Shown here piece after piece: positions 16,890-33,100 of a DNA stretch of 64,000 nt; the first letter of the stretch is position 1, and each line of letters opens with the position of its first letter. The stretch covers positions 434,001 through 498,000 of the forward strand of contig NW_027473318.1 in assembly GCF_050947335.1 (NCBI RefSeq), in the 5' to 3' direction. Below the pieces are notes generated by a model. The model worked only from the letters and a program-made list of their open reading frames with translations, did not search any database and was not told the origin of the DNA. This DNA is from Megachile rotundata. Taxonomy: Eukaryota > Arthropoda > Insecta > Hymenoptera > Megachilidae. The translations under genes and the position numbers were made by a program.

Positions 16890-19800
16890 TCACAATCACG
16901 CAATCACAATCATACAATCGCATTCATACAATCGCAATCATACAATCACAATCATACAATCACAATCATACTATCGCAATCATACAATCGCAATCATACC
17001 ATCACAATCATACAGTCACAACCGTACAATCACAATCATACAATCGCAATCATACAATCACAATCATACTATCACAATCATACAATCACAATCATACAAT
17101 CACAATCATACAATCACAATCATACATTCAAAATCATGCAATCACAATCATACAATCACAATCATGCAATCACAATCATTCAATCATAATCATACAATCA
17201 CAATCGTACAATCACAATCGTACAATCACAATCGTACAATCACAATCGCACAATCACAATCGCACAATCACAATCATACAATCACAGTCATACAATCGCA
17301 ATCATACAATCACAATCATACTATCACAATCATACAATCACAATCATACAATCACAATCATATAATCAATATCATACAATCGCAATCATACAATCACAAT
17401 CATGCAATCACAATCATACAATCGCATTCATACAATCGCAATCATACAATCACAATCATACAATCACAATCATACAATCATAATTATACAGTCACAAAAA
17501 TACAATCATAATCATACAATCACAATCATACAATCGCAATCATACAATCACAATCATACTATCACAATCATACAATCATAATCATACAATCACAATCATA
17601 CAATCACAATCATACAATCACGGTCATACAATCACAATCTTACAATCACAATCATACTATCACAATCATACAATCACAATCATACAATCACAATCATACA
17701 ATCACTATCATACATTCAAAATCATGAAATCACAATCATACAATCACAATCATGCAATCACAATCATTCAATCATAATCATACAATCACAACCATACAAT
17801 CACAACCGTACAATCACAATCGTACAATCACAATCGCACAATCACAATCATACAGTCACAGTCATACTATCGCAATCATACAATCGCAATCATACCATCA
17901 CAATCATACAGTCACAACCGTACAATCATAATCATACAATCACAATCATACAATCATAATCATACAATCACAATCATACAATCGCAATCATACAATCACA
18001 ATCATACAATCACAATCATACAATCGCAATCACACAATCACAATCATACAATCACAATCATACTGTCACAATCATACAATCACAATCATACAATCACAAT
18101 CATACAATCACAATCATACAATCATAATCATACAATCACAATCATACAATCGCAATCATACAATCACAATCATACAATCACAATCATACTATCGCAATCA
18201 TACAATCACAGTCATACAATCACAATCATACAATCACAATCATACAATTACAATCATACAATCACAATCATACAATCACAATCATACAATCACAATCAAA
18301 CAATCACAATCATACAATTACAATCATACAATCACAATCGTACAATCGCAATCCTACAATTACAATCTCCAAAATACAATCTCCCAAATACAATCATACA
18401 ATCACAATCATACAATCATAATCAAACAATCACAATCATACAATTACAATCATACAATCACAATCATACAATCGCAATCATACAATCACAATCATACAAT
18501 CACAATCATACAATCACAATCATACAATCATAATCATACAATCACAATCATACAATCACAATCATACTATCACAATCATACAATCACAATCATACAATCA
18601 CAATCATACAATCACAATCATACATTCAAAATCATGCAATCACAATCATACAATCACAATCATGCAATCACAATCATTCAATCATAATCATACAATCACA
18701 ATCGTACAATCACAATCGTACAATCACAATCGTACAATCACAATCGCACAATCACAATCGCACAATCACAATCATACAATCACAGTCATACAATCGCAAT
18801 CATACAATCACAATCATACTATCACAATCATACAATCACAATCATACAATCACAATCATATAATCAATATCATACAATCGCAATCATACAATCACAATCA
18901 TGCAATCACAATCATACAATCGCTTTCATACAATCGCAATCATACAATCACAATCATACAATCACAATCATACAATCATAATTATACAGTCACAAAAATA
19001 CAATCATAATCATACAATCACAATCATACAATCGCAATCATACAATCACAATCATACTATCACAATCATACAATCATAATCATACAATCACAATCATACA
19101 ATCACAATCATACAATCACGGTCATACAATCACAATCTTACAATCACAATCATACTATCACAATCATACAATCACAATCATACAATCACAAAAATACAAT
19201 CATAATCATACAATCACAATCATACAATCACAATCATACAATCACAATCATACATTCAAAATCATGCAATCACAATCATACAATCACAATCATGCAATCA
19301 CAATCATTCAATCATAATCATACAATCACAATCATACAATCACAATCGTACAATCACAATCGTACAATCACAATCGCACAATCACAATCGCACAATCACA
19401 ATCATACAATCACAGTCATACAATCACAATCATACAATCACAATCATACTATCACAATCATACAATCACAATCATACAATCACAATCATACAATCACAAT
19501 CATACAATCAATATCATACAATCACAATCATACAATCACAATCATGCAATCACAATCATACAATCGCATTCATACAATCGCAATCATACAATCACAATCA
19601 TACAATCACAATCATACAATCACAATCATACAATCATAATTATACAATCACAGAAATACAATCATAATTATACAATCACAATCATACAATCGCAATCATA
19701 CAATCACAATCATACTATCACAATCATACAATCACAATCATACAATCACAATCATACAATCACAATCATACATTCAAAATCATGCAATCACAATCATACA

Positions 19801-21240
19801 ATCACAATCATGCAATCACAGTCATTCAATCATAATCATACAATCACAATCATACAATCACAATCGTACAATCACAATCGTACAATCACAATCGCACAAT
19901 CACAATCGCACAATCACAATCATACAATCACAGTCATACAATCACAATCATACAATCACAATCATACAATCACAATCATACAATCACAATCATACAATCA
20001 ATATCATACAATCACAATCATACAATCACAATCATACAATCACAATCATGCAATCACAATCATACAATCGCATTCATACAATCGCAATCATACAATCACA
20101 ATCATACAATCACAATCATACAATCATTATCATACAATCACAAAAATACAATCATAACCGTACAATCACAATCTTACAATCGCAATCATACAATCGCAAT
20201 CATACAATCACAATCATACTATCACAATCATACAATCACAATCATACAATCACAATCATACAATCACAATCATACATTCAAAATCATGCAATCACAATCA
20301 TACAATCACAATCATGCAATCACAATCATTCAATCACAATCATACAATCACAATCATACAATCACAATCGTACAATCACAATCGTACAATCACAATCGCA
20401 CAATCACAATCGCACAATCACAATCATACACTCACAGTCATACAATCACAATCATACAATCACAATCATACTATCACAATCATACAGTCACAATCATACA
20501 ATCACAATCATACAATCACAATCATACAATCACAATCATACAATCAATATCGTACCATCACAATCATACAATCACAATCATGCAATCACAATCATACAAT
20601 CGCATTCATACAATCGCAATCATACAATCACAATCATACAATCACAATCATACAATCACAATCATACAATCACAATCATACAATCACAATCATACAATCA
20701 CAATCATACAATCACAATCATACAATCACAATCATACTATCACAATCATACAATCACAATCATACAATCACAATCATACAATCACAGTCATACAATCACA
20801 GTCATACAATCACAGTCATACAATCACAATCTTACAATCACAATCATACAATCACAATCATACAATCACAGTCATACAATCACAGTCATACAATCACAAT
20901 CATACTATCACAATCATACAATCACAATCATACAATCACAATCATACAATCGCAATCATACAATCGCAATCACACAATCACAATCATACAATCACAATCA
21001 TACTGTCACAATCATACAATCACAATCGTACTGTCACAATCATACAATCACAATCATACAATCACAATCATACAATCACAATCATACATTCAAAATCATG
21101 CAATCACAATCATACAATCACAATCATGCAATCACAATCATACAATCACAATCATACAATCACAATCGTACAATCACAATCGTACAATCACAATCGTACA
21201 ATCACAATCGCACAATCACAATCGCACAATCACAATCATA
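16890..21240 (+). repeat. 5.12-kb duplication, copy 2
   Basis: This is the partner of 11.77-16.10 kb. The left join is where a CACGCAATC variant (16.896 kb) stands opposite CATGCAATC (11.773 kb). The right end is near 21.24 kb, where CACGGTC replaces CACAGTC. It has an intact 14-bp unit at the position of the private deletion in copy 1. Its 3' part, from about 19.11 kb, is also copy 1 of the 2.1-kb tandem duplication. Confidence 0.85.
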
Positions 21241-23360
21241 CAATCACGGTCATACAATCACAATCTTACAATCACAATCATACTATCACAATCATACAAT
21301 CACAATCATACAATCACAAAAATACAATCATAATCATACAATCACAATCATACAATCACAATCATACAATCACAATCATACATTCAAAATCATGCAATCA
21401 CAATCATACAATCACAATCATGCAATCACAATCATTCAATCATAATCATACAATCACAATCATACAATCACAATCGTACAATCACAATCGTACAATCACA
21501 ATCGCACAATCACAATCGCACAATCACAATCATACAATCACAGTCATACAATCACAATCATACAATCACAATCATACTATCACAATCATACAATCACAAT
21601 CATACAATCACAATCATACAATCACAATCATACAATCAATATCATACAATCACAATCATACAATCACAATCATGCAATCACAATCATACAATCGCATTCA
21701 TACAATCGCAATCATACAATCACAATCATACAATCACAATCATACAATCACAATCATACAATCATAATTATACAATCACAGAAATACAATCATAATTATA
21801 CAATCACAATCATACAATCGCAATCATACAATCACAATCATACTATCACAATCATACAATCACAATCATACAATCACAATCATACAATCACAATCATACA
21901 TTCAAAATCATGCAATCACAATCATACAATCACAATCATGCAATCACAGTCATTCAATCATAATCATACAATCACAATCATACAATCACAATCGTACAAT
22001 CACAATCGTACAATCACAATCGCACAATCACAATCGCACAATCACAATCATACAATCACAGTCATACAATCACAATCATACAATCACAATCATACAATCA
22101 CAATCATACAATCACAATCATACAATCAATATCATACAATCACAATCATACAATCACAATCATACAATCACAATCATGCAATCACAATCATACAATCGCA
22201 TTCATACAATCGCAATCATACAATCACAATCATACAATCACAATCATACAATCATTATCATACAATCACAAAAATACAATCATAACCGTACAATCACAAT
22301 CTTACAATCGCAATCATACAATCGCAATCATACAATCACAATCATACTATCACAATCATACAATCACAATCATACAATCACAATCATACAATCACAATCA
22401 TACATTCAAAATCATGCAATCACAATCATACAATCACAATCATGCAATCACAATCATTCAATCACAATCATACAATCACAATCATACAATCACAATCGTA
22501 CAATCACAATCGTACAATCACAATCGCACAATCACAATCGCACAATCACAATCATACACTCACAGTCATACAATCACAATCATACAATCACAATCATACT
22601 ATCACAATCATACAGTCACAATCATACAATCACAATCATACAATCACAATCATACAATCAATATCGTACCATCACAATCATACAATCACAATCATGCAAT
22701 CACAATCATACAATCGCATTCATACAATCGCAATCATACAATCACAATCATACAATCACAATCATACAATCACAATCATACAATCACAATCATACAATCA
22801 CAATCATACAATCACAATCATACAATCACAATCATACAATCACAATCATACAATCACAATCATACTATCACAATCATACAATCACAATCATACAATCACA
22901 ATCATACAATCACAGTCATACAATCACAGTCATACAATCACAGTCATACAATCACAATCTTACAATCACAATCATACAATCACAATCATACAATCACAGT
23001 CATACAATCACAGTCATACAATCACAATCATACTATCACAATCATACAATCACAATCATACAATGACAATCATACAATCGCAATCATACAATCGCAATCA
23101 CACAATCACAATCATACAATCACAATCATACTGTCACAATCATACAATCACAATCGTACTGTCACAATCATACAATCACAATCATACAATCACAATCATA
23201 CAATCACAATCATACATTCAAAATCATGCAATCACAATCATACAATCACAATCATGCAATCACAATCATACAATCACAATCATACAATCACAATCGTACA
23301 ATCACAATCGTACAATCACAATCGTACAATCACAATCGCACAATCACAATCGCACAATCA
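19110..23360 (+). repeat. 2.1-kb tandem duplication (about 152 units, two copies)
   Basis: Markers at 19254, 19772 and 20276 recur at 21382, 21900 and 22404 with offset 2,128 bp (152 units). From about 20.55 kb the offset is 2,114 (151 units), so one unit was gained or lost. The join is near 21.24 kb, where a CACGGTC unit that belongs at the left end of a copy follows directly on the CGCAC-rich end of the previous copy. The doublet was then copied again in the 10.4-kb event (about 30.13-33.76 kb). Confidence 0.87.
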
Positions 23361-26300
23361 CAATCATACAATCACAGTCATACAATCACAATCATACAAT
23401 CACAATCATACAATCACAATCATACAATCACAGTCATACAATCAATATCATACAATCACAATCATACAATCACAATCATGCAATCACAATCATACAATCG
23501 CATTCATACAATCGCAATCATACAATCACAATCATACAATCACAATCATACAATCATAATTATACAATCACAAAAATACAATCATAATCATACAATCACA
23601 ATCATACAATCGCAATCATACAATCACAATCATACTATCACAATCATACAATCATAATCATACAATCACAATCATACAATCACAATCATACAATCACAAT
23701 CATACAATCACAACCATACAATCACAACCGTACAATCACAATCGTACAATCACAATCGCACAATCACAATCATACAATCACAGTCATACTATCGCAATCA
23801 TACAATCGCAATCATACCATCACAATCATACAGTCACAACCGTACAATCATAATCATACAATCACAATCATACAATCATAATCATACAATCACAATCATA
23901 CAATCGCAATCATACAATCACAATCATACAATCACAATCATACCATCACAATCATACAATCACAATAATACAATCGCAATCATACAATCACAATCATACA
24001 ATCACAAAAATACAATCATAATCATACAATCACAATCATACAATCGCAATCATACTATCACAATCATGCAATCACAATCATACAATCACAATCATACAAT
24101 CGCAATCATACAATCACAATCATACAATCACAACCATACAATCACAATCATACAATCACAATAATTCTATCACAATCACACAATCACAATCATACAATCG
24201 CAATCATACAATCACAATCATACAATCACAATCATACAATCACAATCATACAATCACAATCATGCAATCACAATCATTCAATCATAATCATACAATCACA
24301 ACCATACAATCACAACCGTACAATCACAATCGTACAATCACAATCGCACAATCACAATCATACAATCACAGTCGTACAATCACAATCATACAATCACAAT
24401 CATACTATCACAATCATGCAATCACAATCATACAATCACAATCATACAATCGCAATCATACAATCACAATCATACAATCACAACCATACAATCACAATCA
24501 TACAATCACAATAATTCTATCACAATCACACAATCACAATCATACAATCACAATCATACAATCACAATCTTACAATCACAATCATACTATCACAATCATA
24601 CAATCACAATCATACAATCACAATCATACAATCACAATCATACATTCAAAATCATGCAATCACAATCATACAATCACAATCATGCAATCACAATCATTCA
24701 ATCATAATCATACAATCACAATCGTACAATCACAATCGCACAATCACAATCGCACAATCACAATCATACAATCACAGTCATACAATCACAATCATACAAT
24801 CGCAATCATACAATCAATATCATACAATCACAATCATGCAATCACAATCATGCAATCACAATCATACAATCGCATTCATACAACCGCAATCATGCAATCA
24901 CAATCATACAATCACAATCATACAATCACAATCATACAATCACAAAAATACAATCATAATCATACAATCACAATCATACAATCGCAATCATACAATCACA
25001 ATCATACAATCATAATCATACAATCACAATCATACACTCGCAATCATACAATCACAATCATACCATCACAATCATACAATCACAATCATACAATCATAAT
25101 CATACAATTACAATCATACATCACAATCATACAATCACAATCATACAATCACAATCATACAATCGCAATCACACAATCACAATCATACAATCACAATCAT
25201 ACTGTCACAATCATACAATCACAATCATACAATCACAAACATACTATCGCAATCATACAATCGCAATCATACCATCACAATCATACAGTCACAACCGTAC
25301 AATCATAATCATACAATCACAATCATACAATCATAATCATACAATCACAATCATACAATCACAATCGCACAATCACAATCGCACAATCACAATCATACAA
25401 TCACAGTCATACAATCACAATCATACAATCACAATCATACAATCACAATCATACAATCACAATCATACAATCAATATCATACGATCAATATCATACAATC
25501 ACAATCATACAATCACAATCATACAATCACAATCATACAATCACAGTCATACAATCACAATCATACAATCACAATCATACTATCACGATCATACAATCAC
25601 GATCGTACAATCACAATCGTACAATCACAATCGCACAATCACAATAGTACAATCACAATCGTACAATCACAATCATACAATCATAATCATACAATGACAA
25701 TCATACAATCACAATCATACAATCACAGTCATACAATCACAATCTTACAATCACAATCATACTATCGCAATCATACAATCACAATCATACCATCACAATC
25801 ATACAATCACAATCATACGATCCCAATCATACAATTACAATCATACAATCATAATCATACAATCACAATCATACAATCACAATCATACAATGACAGTCAT
25901 ACAATCACAATCTTACAATCACAATCATACAATCACAGTCATACAATCACAATCATACAATCACAATCATACAATCACAGTCATACAATCACAATCATAC
26001 AATCACAATCATACTATCACAATCATACAATCATAATCATACAATCACAATCATACAATCACAATCATACAATCACGGTCATACAATCACAATCTCACAA
26101 TCACAATCATACTATCACAATCATACAATCACAATCATACAATCACAATCATACAATCACTATCATACATTCAAAATCATGTAATCACAATCATACAATC
26201 ACAATCATGCAATCACAATCATTCAATCATAATCATACAATCACAACCATACAATCACAACCGTACAATCACAATCGTACAATCACAATCGCACAATCAC

Positions 26301-29300
26301 AATCATACAGTCACAGTCATACTATCGCAATCATACAATCGCAATCATACCATCACAATCATACAGTCACAACCGTACAATCATAATCATACAATCACAA
26401 TCATACAATCATAATCATACAATCACAATCATACAATCGCAATCATACAATCACAATCATACAATCACAATCATACAATCGCAATCACACAATCACAATC
26501 ATACAATCACAATCATACTGTCACAATCATACAATCACAATCATACAATCACAATCATACAATCACAATCATACAATCATAATCATACAATCACAATCAT
26601 ACAATCGCAATCATACAATCACAATCATACAATCACAATCATACTATCGCAATCATACAATCACAGTCATACAATCACAATCATACAATCACAATCATAC
26701 AATTACAATCATACAATCACAATCATACAATCACAATCATACAATCACAATCATACAATCACAATCATACAATTACAATCATACAATCACAATCGTACAA
26801 TCGCAATCCTACAATTACAATCTCCAAAATACAATCTCCCAAATACAATCATACAATCACAATCATACAATCATAATCATACAATCACAATCATACAATC
26901 ACAATCATACAATCACGGTCATACAATCACAATCTTACAATCACAATCATACTATCACAATCATACAATCACAATCATACAATCACAATCATACAATCAC
27001 TATCATACATTCAAAATCATGCAATCACTATCATACAATCACAATCATACACTCACAATCATACAACCACAATCAGACAATCACAATCATACAATCACAA
27101 TCATACAATCAATATCATACAATCACAATCATACAATCACAATCATACAATCACAATCATGCAATCACAATCATACAATCGCATTCATACAATCGCAATC
27201 ATACAATCACAATCATACAATCACAATCATACAATCATAATTATACAATCACAAAAATACAATCATAATCATACAATCACAATCATACAATCGCAATCAT
27301 ACAATCACAATCATACTATCACAATCATACAATCATAATCATACAATCACAATCATACAATCACAATCATACAATCACAATCATACAATCACGGTCATAC
27401 AATCACAATCTTACAATCACAATCATACTATCACAATCATACAATCACAATCATACAATCACAATCATACAATCACTATCATACATTCAAAATCATGCAA
27501 TCACAATCATACAATCACAATCATACAATCACAATCATACAATCACAATCATACATTCAAAATCATGCAATCACAATCATACAATCACAATCATGCAATC
27601 ACAATCATTCAATCACAATCATACAATCACAATCATACAATCACAATCGTACAATCACAATCGTACAATCACAATCGCACAATCACAATCGCACAATCAC
27701 AATCATACACTCACAGTCATACAATCACAATCATACAATCACAATCATACTATCACAATCATACAGTCACAATCATACAATCACAATCATACAATCACAA
27801 TCATACAATCAATATCGTACCATCACAATCATACAATCACAATCATGCAATCACAATCATACAATCGCATTCATACAATCGCAATCATACAATCACAATC
27901 ATACAATCACAATCATACAATCACAATCATACAATCACAATCATACAATCACAATCATACAATCACAATCATACAATCACAATCATACTATCACAATCAT
28001 ACAATCACAATCATACAATCACAATCATACAATCACAGTCATACAATCACAGTCATACAATCACAGTCATACAATCACAATCTTACAATCACAATCATAC
28101 AATCACAATCATACAATCACAGTCATACAATCACAGTCATACAATCACAATCATACTATCACAATCATACAATCACAATCATACAATCACAATCATACAA
28201 TCGCAATCATACAATCGCAATCACACAATCACAATCATACAATCACAATCATACTGTCACAATCATACAATCACAATCGTACTGTCACAATCATACAATC
28301 ACAATCATACAATCACAATCATACAATCACAATCATACATTCAAAATCATACATTCAAAATCATGCAATCACAATCATACAATCACAATCATGCAATCAC
28401 AATCATACAATCACAATCATACAATCACAATCGTACAATCACAATCGTACAATCACAATCGTACAATCACAATCGCACAATCACAATCGCACAATCACAA
28501 TCATACAATCACAGTCATACAATCACAATCATACAATCACAATCATACAATCACAATCATACAATCACAGTCATACAATCAATATCATACAATCACAATC
28601 ATACAATCACAATCATGCAATCACAATCATACAATCGCATTCATACAATCGCAATCATACAATCACAATCATACAATCACAATCATACAATCATAATTAT
28701 ACAATCACAAAAATACAATCATAATCATACAATCACAATCATACAATCGCAATCATACAATCACAATCATACTATCACAATCATACAATCATAATCATAC
28801 AATCACAATCATACAATCACAATCATACAATCACAATCATACAATCACGGTCATACAATCACAATCTTACAATCACAATCATACTATCACAATCATACAA
28901 TCACAATCATACAATCACAATCATACAATCACTATCATACATTCAAAATCATGCAATCACAATCATACAATCACAATCATGCAATCACAATCATTCAATC
29001 ATAATCATACAATCACAACCATACAATCACAACCGTACAATCACAATCGTGCAATCACAATCGCACAATCACAATCATACAATCACAGTCATACTATCGC
29101 AATCATACAATCGCAATCATACCATCACAATCATACAGTCACAACCGTACAATCATAATCATACAATCACAATCATACAATCATAATCATACAATCACAA
29201 TCATACAATCGCAATCATACAATCGCAATCATACAATCACAATCATACAATCACAATCATACAATCATAATTATACAATCACAAAAATACAATCATAATC

Positions 29301-30130
29301 ATACAATCACAATCATACAATCGCAATCATACAATCACAATCATACTATCACAATCATACAATCATAATCATACAATCACAATCATACAATCACAATCAT
29401 ACAATCACAATCATACAATCACGGTCATACAATCACAATCTTACAATCACAATCATACTATCACAATCATACAATCACAATCATACAATCACAATCATAC
29501 AATCACTATCATACATTCAAAATCATGCAATCACAATCATACAATCACAATCATGCAATCACAATCATTCAATCATAATCATACAATCACAACCATACAA
29601 TCACAACCGTACAATCACAATCGTACAATCACAATCGCACAATCACAATCATACAATCACAGTCATACTATCGCAATCATACAATCGCAATCATACCATC
29701 ACAATCATACAGTCACAACCGTACAATCATAATCATACAATCACAATCATACAATCATAATCATACAATCACAATCATACAATCGCAATCATACAATCAC
29801 AATCATACAATCACAATCATACTATCGCAATCATACAATCACAGTCATACAATCACAATCATACAATCAGAATCATACAATCACAATCATACAATCACAA
29901 TCATACAATCACAATCATACAATCACAATCATACAATCACAATCATACAATCACAATCATACAATCACAATCGTACAATCGCAATCCTACAATTACAATC
30001 TCCAAAATACAATCTCCCAAATACAATCATACAATCACAATCATACAATCATAATCATACAATCACAATCATACAATCACAATCATACAATCACGGTCAT
30101 ACAATCACAATCTTACAATCACAATCATAC
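19700..30130 (+). repeat. 10.4-kb tandem duplication, copy 1
   Basis: Practically every landmark from 19.7 to 30.17 kb recurs 10,387-10,415 bp downstream. The offset is 10,415 at the left, 10,401 from about 21 kb and 10,387 from about 23.5 kb, so copy 2 has lost two single 14-bp units. The stop-free tracts at 24262-25308 and 25694-26386 translate identically to those at 34649-35695 and 36081-36773. Segments include the 2.1-kb doublet, a 13-bp unit (25116), TCC cassettes (26823, 30001) and a doubled marker at 28339/28353. Confidence 0.92.
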
Positions 30131-33100
30131 TATCACAATCATACAATCACAATCATACAATCACAATCATACAATCACAATCATACATTCAAAATCATGC
30201 AATCACAATCATACAATCACAATCATGCAATCACAGTCATTCAATCATAATCATACAATCACAATCATACAATCACAATCGTACAATCACAATCGTACAA
30301 TCACAATCGCACAATCACAATCGCACAATCACAATCATACAATCACAGTCATACAATCACACTCATACAATCACAATCATACAATCACAATCATACAATC
30401 ACAATCATACAATCAATATCATACAATCACAATCATACAATCACAATCATACAATCACAATCATGCAATCACAATCATACAATCGCATTCATACAATCGC
30501 AATCATACAATCACAATCATACAATCACAATCATACAATCATTATCATACAATCACAAAAATACAATCATAACCGTACAATCACAATCTTACAATCGCAA
30601 TCATACAATCGCAATCATACAATCACAATCATACTATCACAATCATACAATCACAATCATACAATCACAATCATACAATCACAATCATACATTCAAAATC
30701 ATGCAATCACAATCATACAATCACAATCATGCAATCACAATCATTCAATCACAATCATACAATCACAATCATACAATCACAATCGTACAATCACAATCGT
30801 ACAATCACAATCGCACAATCACAATCGCACAATCACAATCATACACTCACAGTCATACAATCACAATCATACAATCACAATCATACTATCACAATCATAC
30901 AGTCACAATCATACAATCACAATCATACAATCACAATCATACAATCAATATCGTACCATCACAATCATACAATCACAATCATGCAATCACAATCATACAA
31001 TCGCATTCATACAATCGCAATCATACAATCACAATCATACAATCACAATCATACAATCACAATCATACAATCACAATCATACAATCACAATCATACAATC
31101 ACAATCATACAATCACAATCATACAATCACAATCATACTATCACAATCATACAATCACAATCATACAATCACAATCATACAATCACAGTCATACAATCAC
31201 AGTCATACAATCACAGTCATACAATCACAATCTTACAATCACAATCATACAATCACAATCATACAATCACAGTCATACAATCACAGTCATACAATCACAA
31301 TCATACTATCACAATCATACAATCACAATCATACAATCACAATCATACAATCGCAATCATACAATCGCAATCACACAATCACAATCATACAATCACAATC
31401 ATACTGTCACAATCATACAATCACAATCGTACTGTCACAATCATACAATCACAATCATACAATCACAATCATACAATCACAATCATACATTCAAAATCAT
31501 GCAATCACAATCATACAATCACAATCATGCAATCACAATCATACAATCACAATCATACAATCACAATCGTACAATCACAATCGTACAATCACAATCGTAC
31601 AATCACAATCGCACAATCACAATCGCACAATCACAATCATACAATCACGGTCATACAATCACAATCTTACAATCACAATCATACTATCACAATCATACAA
31701 TCACAATCATACAATCACAAAAATACAATCATAATCATACAATCACAATCATACAATCACAATCATACAATCACAATCATACATTCAAAATCATGCAATC
31801 ACAATCATACAATCACAATCATGCAATCACAATCATTCAATCATAATCATACAATCACAATCATACAATCACAATCGTACAATCACAATCGTACAATCAC
31901 AATCGCACAATCACAATCGCACAATCACAATCATACAATCACAGTCATACAATCACAATCATACAATCACAATCATACTATCACAATCATACAATCACAA
32001 TCATACAATCACAATCATACAATCACAATCATACAATCAATATCATACAATCACAATCATACAATCACAATCATGCAATCACAATCATACAATCGCATTC
32101 ATACAATCGCAATCATACAATCACAATCATACAATCACAATCATACAATCACAATCATACAATCATAATTATACAATCACAGAAATACAATCATAATTAT
32201 ACAATCACAATCATACAATCGCAATCATACAATCACAATCATACTATCACAATCATACAATCACAATCATACAATCACAATCATACAATCACAATCATAC
32301 ATTCAAAATCATGCAATCACAATCATACAATCACAATCATGCAATCACAGTCATTCAATCATAATCATACAATCACAATCATACAATCACAATCGTACAA
32401 TCACAATCGTACAATCACAATCGCACAATCACAATCGCACAATCACAATCATACAATCACAGTCATACAATCACAATCATACAATCACAATCATACAATC
32501 ACAATCATACAATCACAATCATACAATCAATATCATACAATCACAATCATACAATCACAATCATACAATCACAATCATGCAATCACAATCATACAATCGC
32601 ATTCATACAATCGCAATCATACAATCACAATCATACAATCACAATCATACAATCATTATCATACAATCACAAAAATACAATCATAACCGTACAATCACAA
32701 TCTTACAATCGCAATCATACAATCGCAATCATACAATCACAATCATACTATCACAATCATACAATCACAATCATACAATCACAATCATACAATCACAATC
32801 ATACATTCAAAATCATGCAATCACAATCATACAATCACAATCATGCAATCACAATCATTCAATCACAATCATACAATCACAATCATACAATCACAATCGT
32901 ACAATCACAATCGTACAATCACAATCGCACAATCACAATCGCACAATCACAATCATACACTCACAGTCATACAATCACAATCATACAATCACAATCATAC
33001 TATCACAATCATACAGTCACAATCATACAATCACAATCATACAATCACAATCATACAATCAATATCGTACCATCACAATCATACAATCACAATCATGCAA

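Noticed and set aside
14924..17365. 813-codon open frame (and about 100 similar + strand frames) as protein genes
   Set aside because: The same peptide period appears in overlapping frames of one strand, which follows from a stop-free 14-bp unit. Starts and stops come from random variant units, there is no unique domain, and lengths change with single-base changes.
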